In this document: positions 47,813-64,000 of the stretch, in pieces
Numbering within the stretch: the stretch's first letter is position 1
Layout of the letters: every line of letters begins with the position of its first letter
Assembly (NCBI RefSeq): GCF_003086295.3
Contig: NC_092051.1
Span: 15,740,810-15,804,809 of the forward strand
DNA from: Arachis hypogaea
Taxonomy: Eukaryota; Streptophyta; Magnoliopsida; Fabales; Fabaceae
Direction of reading: 5' to 3'
Length of the DNA stretch: 64,000 nt
The notes under the pieces: model-generated
Told to the model about the DNA's origin: nothing
The model's database searches: none
What the model saw: the letters and a program-made list of their open reading frames with translations, nothing else
Program-made: the position numbers and the translations under genes

Positions 47813-48392
47813 AATAGTTTATTGTATTTGTATAAAGCATTACTTTAGTCACCAAATAAAAAAGCATTACTTTTATGTATTTATTTTAGTATAAACTTCA
47901 AAAATATTGTGGTCGATTTACATGAAATTAAAAAGAATTATTTAGATTATATATTACAATTAGTAAATATTTTGGGTCCTGGGCTAGGTCAAACACAGAC
48001 CCAACCCGAAATGCATCCATTCCCGCAACTCTGCTATGCTATCTTTGCCATTCACTCTGGTGCGACATAGAAGACGATATTGAAGAACTCTTGTGTTCTG
48101 GCTTCGTGGCCCTCGCGCTTCTGCTGCCATCCAATACTTCCGACTTTGTTTGATTGATGACCTGTTGCGCGCTTTTCAGCCATCAAACCAAGTTTCTGCG
48201 TCAACCTCTCCCCGATTTCTATGGCCGTCATCCTCTCTGTCCTCCAGTACTCATCGTCCCGGGTTACTGACTTATCTTTATTTTCATAGTTCATACTCCT
48301 TTCTTTTTTTTCTTTCTTTCTTTTTATTAATCGTGATTATTCCATTCATCATCATTCACCATTGTAAATCCACACGAATTAATTCTTTATTC
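47813..48392. other. Intergenic DNA with a GC-rich island of unknown origin
   Basis: About 47990-48290 is clearly GC-richer than its surroundings and holds an 80-codon minus-strand ORF (48052-48294) and a 110-codon plus-strand ORF. Neither has a recognised domain. It could be a captured gene fragment or a leader exon of an unrecognised element. Confidence 0.35.
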
Positions 48393-48685
48393 ATAAATAT
48401 CAACAAAAATAATGTTATAATCTAAAAACTCAATATTTTGGTAGGAGAAAAAAAAAACCTACAGAGCACTATTTCAAGACTTATAAAGTATAAACTAAAA
48501 CGAAAGAAAATTGATTTAAGAAATTATAATAGTATCATTATTTATAAATATCAACAAAAATAATGTTACAATCTAAAAACCCAATGTTTTGGAAGGAGAA
48601 AAAAAATCTAAGGAGCACTACTTCAAAATAATTATAAACTGAAACGAAAGAAAATTGATTCAAGAAATTATAATAGCATCAGTTT
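48393..48685 (+). repeat. 151-bp tandem duplication, 2 copies
   Basis: The first copy is 48393-48543 and the second 48544-48685. Both start ataaatatcaacaaaaataa and end near agaaattataatagcatca. Differences are scattered substitutions and small indels, so the duplication is not new. The second copy reaches the stop codon of the minus-strand ORF at 48679-49248, so the duplication is in its presumed 3' UTR. Confidence 0.8.
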
Positions 48686-49248
48686 ATCTCCCATGTATAA
48701 GCATCTTGGCTCTCGTCCCAACAATCATCATGTGTTGGCATCTCATTCTCTCCAATGAATTCACAATCGTCATCTTCATGTTCATCAACAACGGATGTGG
48801 TGACACGAAGGTTCACATCAAATGGCCAAACTCCTACGTAGTGGTCACATTTAGACATTTTCATGATCTCCTTAGCGAATTCGCATATGGAAGGCATAAT
48901 TTTATTTAATAGCTCAAGTGATAAGAACGTTGAAGAAAAGGTTTCTTGCAAGTATTTAAATTTCTCTTTGTCATCATCAGTGGCAGGTTGTAAATAACTA
49001 GGAATTTTATACCAAGGAACCAAAAAGGTTTGGTTGACAGTAGTAGAAGTAAAAGAAGAGGATTCATCATCAATATATGACTTAGAGGTTGATTTTGTGA
49101 CGAATTTTTTATGTTGGATTATTTGATTGGTACAACAGAAATTTATATGGAACTGATTATAAAATAAATTTCCTTCGGTTATAGGCCATAAACATGGTTT
49201 TTTAGAACATGTGAGTTCTATTGAATAGGAAGTTGATTTCTTTGCCAT
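48679..49248 (-). CDS. Hypothetical protein, 189 aa, unknown function
   Basis: An intact ORF opening MAKKSTSYSIELTC and ending TWEIN. Features seen: a Cys-containing N-terminal third, a serine/threonine-rich linker, a VPWYKIPSYLQPATDDDKEK segment (about residues 77-96), a helical middle, and a strongly acidic C-terminal third (DEHEDDDCEF). No transmembrane segment or signal peptide is evident. It resembles the N-terminal extension of some plant RING-type proteins as far as I recall, but no RING is present, so it may be a truncated relative. A TATATATA box lies on the same strand at about 49333-49345, about 90 bp upstream. It could equally be a chance or decayed ORF. Confidence 0.45.
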   Translation of the reverse strand: MAKKSTSYSIELTCSKKPCLWPITEGNLFYNQFHINFCCTNQIIQHKKFVTKSTSKSYIDDESSSFTSTTVNQTFLVPWYKIPSYLQPATDDDKEKFKYLQETFSSTFLSLELLNKIMPSICEFAKEIMKMSKCDHYVGVWPFDVNLRVTTSVVDEHEDDDCEFIGENEMPTHDDCWDESQDAYTWEIN

Positions 49249-49796
49249 GAAAACTTACTATTAATTAATAAACTAAGTTGAGGTGAAAAATTTGCAGGTT
49301 TAGGATCTTTTATTTTTACTCTAATATTATAGTTGTATATATAATGATTTTATACAACAAAATTATAAGCATTCATCTTATCTTATCTTATCTTATTAGA
49401 TTATTTTAAATTTGAGATTTTTTTTTACTAAGTTAAATACGGAAAGATTCAGAATCTAGAATTGATTTAAAAGAAAAATCAGGTTTTACTTTCATAGGTT
49501 TGCTCTTAACCTTAGATCCTCATGTTGGGTTCGAGGTTTTCGAAGGCCTGCAACTTGAAAATCTTTGTTAATCTCAAATGGAAAAATCTGACTCATCAAT
49601 ACTTTATATTATTATACATGTGATTTTTCTATTTGATGATATGTACCAGTACCACTCCCTGGTTAATAACAAATTTGAATCATCAATAAATACACAGTTT
49701 TGCACATCCTTGTATCCATATTCTACAAAGTTAATTTGCATTCCACTTTCTTTTTCTCGAATGGATTATTTTGTTATGCAATATATTGGTCAAGTG

Positions 49797-50291
49797 TAGG
49801 GGTGGCAACACTACCCGAACCCGCGGGTACCCACCCCGCCCCTACCCGCTCGGGGCGGGTAATTACCCGCCCCTGCACCGGGGCGGGTTTTAACGGGGCG
49901 GGTTCTTGTGCGGGGCGGGGCGGGGTCGGGTTTAGGTTGAACCCGCCCCTACCCGCCCCGGTATATATAATATATATGTAAATATATATATATTTTTAAT
50001 ATATAATATACGTAACATATATAAAATAATTAGTAAAATGATTAATAATATTATATCATATATAAATTTTTACTTTAATTTATATTATGTATGTAAATGG
50101 TGGTTATATAATTTTTAAAATTTAATTTTATTTGTTGGATTTAATAATTATAGGGGCGGGTAGGGGCGGAGCGGGTACCCGCAGGGGCGGGTTAGGGTTT
50201 AACATTTTACAACCCGCGGATAGGGCGGGGCGGGTTTGATGCGGGTTTTCTGTAGGGCGGGGCGGGGTAACCCGCCCCGTTGCCACCCCTA
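49797..50291. mobile_element. hAT-type MITE, GC-rich ends
   Basis: 495 bp with perfect 13-bp TIRs TAGGGGTGGCAAC and GTTGCCACCCCTA, and a perfect 8-bp duplication GTCAAGTG (49789-49796 and 50292-50299). Subterminal acccgcccc / ggggcgggt repeats are dense at both ends, while the centre is AT-rich. The paralogous block at about 13510-13520 (ggttaagtatttttcc) is the empty site. No coding capacity. Confidence 0.92.
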
Positions 50292-50419
50292 GTCAAGTGT
50301 TTTTTCTTTTTTTTTTCCGTTGTTTAATAAGGCAATTTAAAGGCAACTAGTATTTAGTAACAATATATATAACGTGTGATACAAACTACCAATTATATAT
50401 TATTACTAGAATAAATTGA

Positions 50420-51549
50420 GTGTGTGTTTGGATTATAATTTGCAAACTATAATTTGTGTAAATTTGATTTTGATGAAAAGTAAGTTTGTGTTAACGTGAT
50501 TTATATTTGGCAATCTTTATATCAAAATAGATTATAATAAAATAAATGTTGTTTGGATTATACTACTCAAAATCACTTTTAAATAAAATATTACTAAAAG
50601 AGACATCAATTTAAATAATTTTTTTATATTATTCTATTATTTTACTTTAGATATTTGAATAGATCTTATTAAGAGACATGATAAAACACTAATAAAATAC
50701 ATAAAAAATAATAAAAAAATATCATAAAAAAATTTCATATAATAAAAAAAATTCATATGAACTAGAAAACAATAAAAAATAATAATATACATGAAAAAGC
50801 AGAACACAAAAAAAAATATAAAAAATATTTATCATATAAATAAAATAAATACAATAAAAAATAAAAATATGAAAGATAGTATTATACATTTTATAATGTT
50901 AAAAAAAAAGAAAATGTTCTATAATTTTTTTAGTACCATTAATACTCTTTAATTTAGTATCATTTTGAACTATAAATTTTTATTATTTATGACTCTTTTG
51001 TTACTTATAATTAGTATATAATAAAGACGAAAATAAAATACAGTCAGAAGGACAATAAAATCATGCAAACATAGTATATAATAATTACGATCAACAATAT
51101 ATATTATATAAAAAAAATTACAATAAGAAGAATAAAATTCATATGAATAAAACCAAATTAAAAAAAAATTATACACAACATAAATATAGTACAGTAACAG
51201 ATAGAAAAAAAAATTTATATAAACAAAAAATAATAAATTTTTTATTTGGGCCGTGATTGAAATAAATTTGTATGAAAAAAAATTTATGGTTACTTGTATC
51301 TTTCTTATAGAAGAAAATGAAGGGTAAAGTTGGTAGAAAAGAAAAAAAATCCTCATCTAATTTTTCAATGATAACCAAACTTTCCCAATGTGGACGCAGA
51401 AGTTAGAATTTTTTGCTTCAGGTAAACTTACGTTTAGAGGTGTAAGCACTTCTGGGTTGAGAATTCCAAAAGATTGCCAAACATAACAGTGAAATTCAAG
51501 ACGCTTAAACAGGCTTCTCTCTTCCCTAACGTGAACCCCAAACACATCC
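50420..51549. mobile_element. PIF/Harbinger-like non-autonomous element
   Basis: Ends GTGTGTGTTTGG and CCAAACACATCC match at 10 of 12 bases when inverted. TGA on both sides (50417-50419 and 51550-51552) would be a 3-bp duplication. The tandem copy at about 52454-52470 (agaatagcctgaatagtc) shows the uninterrupted site. The 1130-bp interior is very AT-rich and non-coding. The TGA target departs from the usual TWA, so the superfamily is tentative. Confidence 0.6.
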
Positions 51550-51672
51550 TGAGTAGTCAACTCAAAAAATTTATAACTAGTAAATATGGTTATAAATTTA
51601 AAGAGACAAGTTAGTTAGAAGAATCCGAATTTCTATCCTCTCAAATAATAATATAGTAACAATATATATAAC

Positions 51673-52410
51673 CATAGTTATCAGAACCGACCCGACAATC
51701 GACCCGGCCAGGTCACCGGGTTACTGAGTTACTGGTTCAACCGGTGGGTCACAGGTTCAACCAGTTAATCCGATCATAATTAAATAAAAATATAAAATTA
51801 TAAAAATAAAATTAAAATTAAAAGTTAAATACATGTTTTCAAAAAATATATTAATGACAATCAAATATCAATTCTTAGATATAATTTATGGTATAAAAAC
51901 AGATAATAAATTAGTCACTAATACAAAATACTTTCTCAATTTAAATGAACAAGAGAAAATAAAAAATAACACAATCAATATCAATATGTTTGTATATTAT
52001 GTGTTATTACTTGTGTTAGTATCTATGTCAATCTATATTTAAAAGAATAAAAATAAATAAATAAAAATTCATTCAAAGTTTATTATATATTTAATTTTTG
52101 TCACCTATATTAATAAGAATCAAGATAGCACAGTTTTAAGAGGAGGCGCCATAACCTTACCCACCCAAGTTCGGATCTTTCTCACTACAATTTTGAAGTT
52201 GTGAATAGGGTGCTCCTATGATGGTTCAGCAACGCGCAGGTGCACCGTTACTGCAATCTGAGTGCGAACCGACCGGTTTTTAACGGATTTGACCACCGTT
52301 GATCGGTTCAATTGCAGGTCCGGTCCAATTCACTAATCGAACCGACCAGACCACCGGTTCACTAGTTTTCCAATCGAACCGATCAATCCGGTCCGATTCT
52401 GATAACTATG
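51673..52410. mobile_element. hAT-like non-autonomous element
   Basis: 738 bp with 16-bp TIRs CATAGTTATCAGAACC and GATTCTGATAACTATG (one or two mismatches). The 8-bp flanks TATATAAC and TATATAAA differ at one base. The earlier tandem copy at about 50362-50376 (atatataacgtgtgatac) is the empty site and supports TATATAAC as the original target. Subterminal accggttc motifs are abundant. A GC-richer core at about 52140-52260 has no recognised RNA or protein. Confidence 0.78.
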
Positions 52411-52740
52411 TATATAAAGTGTGATACAAACTACCAATTATATATATTATTACTAGAATAGCCTGAATAGTCAACTCAAAAAATTTATAACTAGTAAATA
52501 TGGTTATAAATTTAAAGAGACAAGTTAGTTAGAAGAATTGGAGTTTCTATCCTCTCAAATAGTAATATAGTATGATGATGATATGAAATTATGAACAAAC
52601 AGATTATTACTATTCAACAAGCGTGCCATCATCATGGGATCTCTCGTCAGTATAGATTATGATAAAGACATCAAGTTTTGAATAAACCCACGATCATCGT
52701 GCTTTATACCAAACAACTAGACATATGTTAACTTAGCCAA

Positions 52741-53245
52741 AGCCCAGAGATTTAAATTCGGATATAATGGAACTAACGCGTTTGACCATCTTTATTTCCA
52801 TGTTTTACTAAACAAAGCTGATTCTACTTACCATACACTAATAATTTGCTTTGCTAGCAACGTAGGGGACCTGATCTGCTTTGCTTCAACTACGAATAAA
52901 CAATATACCTCACGTCCAATTACTGAAACCCAACCAATCATAATATGAACAAAACATAACTGTGCACGAGTGTCTTCATTGATATATAATAGCGATCACG
53001 TGCTGATATATTATAATATATTGATATATAACATGAAAAATAAAAGAGAAAAAAGGGTATTTAAAATGGCTATACAACGAAATACAGTGTAATAGAAGCA
53101 GGAAAGACAGAAATAAAAAAGAAAACCTTGATTTTGTGTGAAGAAAGCTCATGACCCCTCAACTCTCGAGCATTTGATTGTTATATATTTTAAGGCAAAA
53201 AATGAGCGACAGATAGTGTGTGCTAAATTAACCTGGATTAAGGAG
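52741..53245. other. 3' flank of SOQ1
   Basis: Presumed 3' UTR and downstream region of the minus-strand SOQ1 gene. No poly(A) signal could be assigned with confidence, and no other gene was seen. Confidence 0.4.

Positions 53246-64000
<10,755 letters not shown>

Larger units (their letters stand above)
49475..52740 (+). repeat. Duplicated block, copy 2, interrupted by three elements
   Basis: Homologous to 13215-13837. Beginning aatcaggttttactttcat, it follows copy 1 to gcaatatattgg at 49788. It is interrupted by a hAT MITE (49797-50291), continues, and is interrupted again at 50420-51549 and 51673-52410. It also contains an internal direct duplication of about 200 bp: gtgtgatacaaactaccaat through ctatcctctcaaat occurs at 50375-51660 (minus its insertion) and again at 52420-52560. 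The last part matches copy 1 up to tatgttaacttag at about 52735. Confidence 0.72.

Noticed and set aside
52135..52260. Possible small structured RNA in the GC-richer core of the hAT-like element
   Set aside because: No match to 5S rRNA, tRNA or snoRNA box motifs; it lies inside a TIR-bounded mobile element.

Overview
This window is plant nuclear DNA, most likely from a legume. It is AT-rich, has an intron-rich chloroplast-targeted gene, and is packed with CACTA, hAT, Mutator, PIF/Harbinger, LINE, Sirevirus/copia and Ty3-gypsy sequences. The solo LTR starting TGTAACACCCTACC and the small TIR elements resemble repeats I associate with Arachis (peanut). That genus call is an inference from memory and was not checked.

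Two host genes are well supported. A single-exon, minus-strand gene at 3269-3847 encodes an atypical bHLH protein of the AIF/bHLH147-150 type, known in Arabidopsis for brassinosteroid and growth control. From 53246 to beyond the right edge, on the minus strand, lies a 28-exon SOQ1 (SUPPRESSOR OF QUENCHING 1) orthologue: HAD phosphatase, membrane span, thioredoxin-like CCINC domain, NHL propeller and C-terminal domain. All 27 visible introns have GT/AG ends, and the joined frame stays open for 1078 codons. A third possible gene is an intact 189-codon ORF of unknown function at 48679-49248.

Between them, about 13.8-45.1 kb is one nested transposon complex. A LINE (from about 13838) is split by a CACTA element (14044-24913, TSD ATA), a non-autonomous hAT (26534-27793, TSD CTTTTGAG) and a minus-strand Sirevirus-type copia retrotransposon (29163-42987, TSD ATATT). 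The CACTA carries a 4.9-kb Ac-like hAT (19589-24484, TSD TCAATTAC) and a Harbinger MITE (15680-16055). The small hAT carries a Mutator-type fold-back element (27398-27741). The copia 5' LTR carries a gypsy solo LTR (39918-42709, TSD AGGTG). All transposon coding regions are broken.

Outside the nest, 4.1-8.0 kb holds two neighbouring hAT-like non-autonomous elements and a nested Mutator fold-back. A block at 13215-13837 is repeated at 49475-52740, where three further elements have inserted. The paralogous copies act as empty sites that date and delimit those insertions. The remaining intergenic DNA is AT-rich with minisatellites and small fold-back elements. I saw no tRNA or rRNA gene, CRISPR array or prokaryotic-type operon, and no clearly new multi-gene system. 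The most notable things are the nest itself and a (CT)50 tract that fills most of a short SOQ1 intron.
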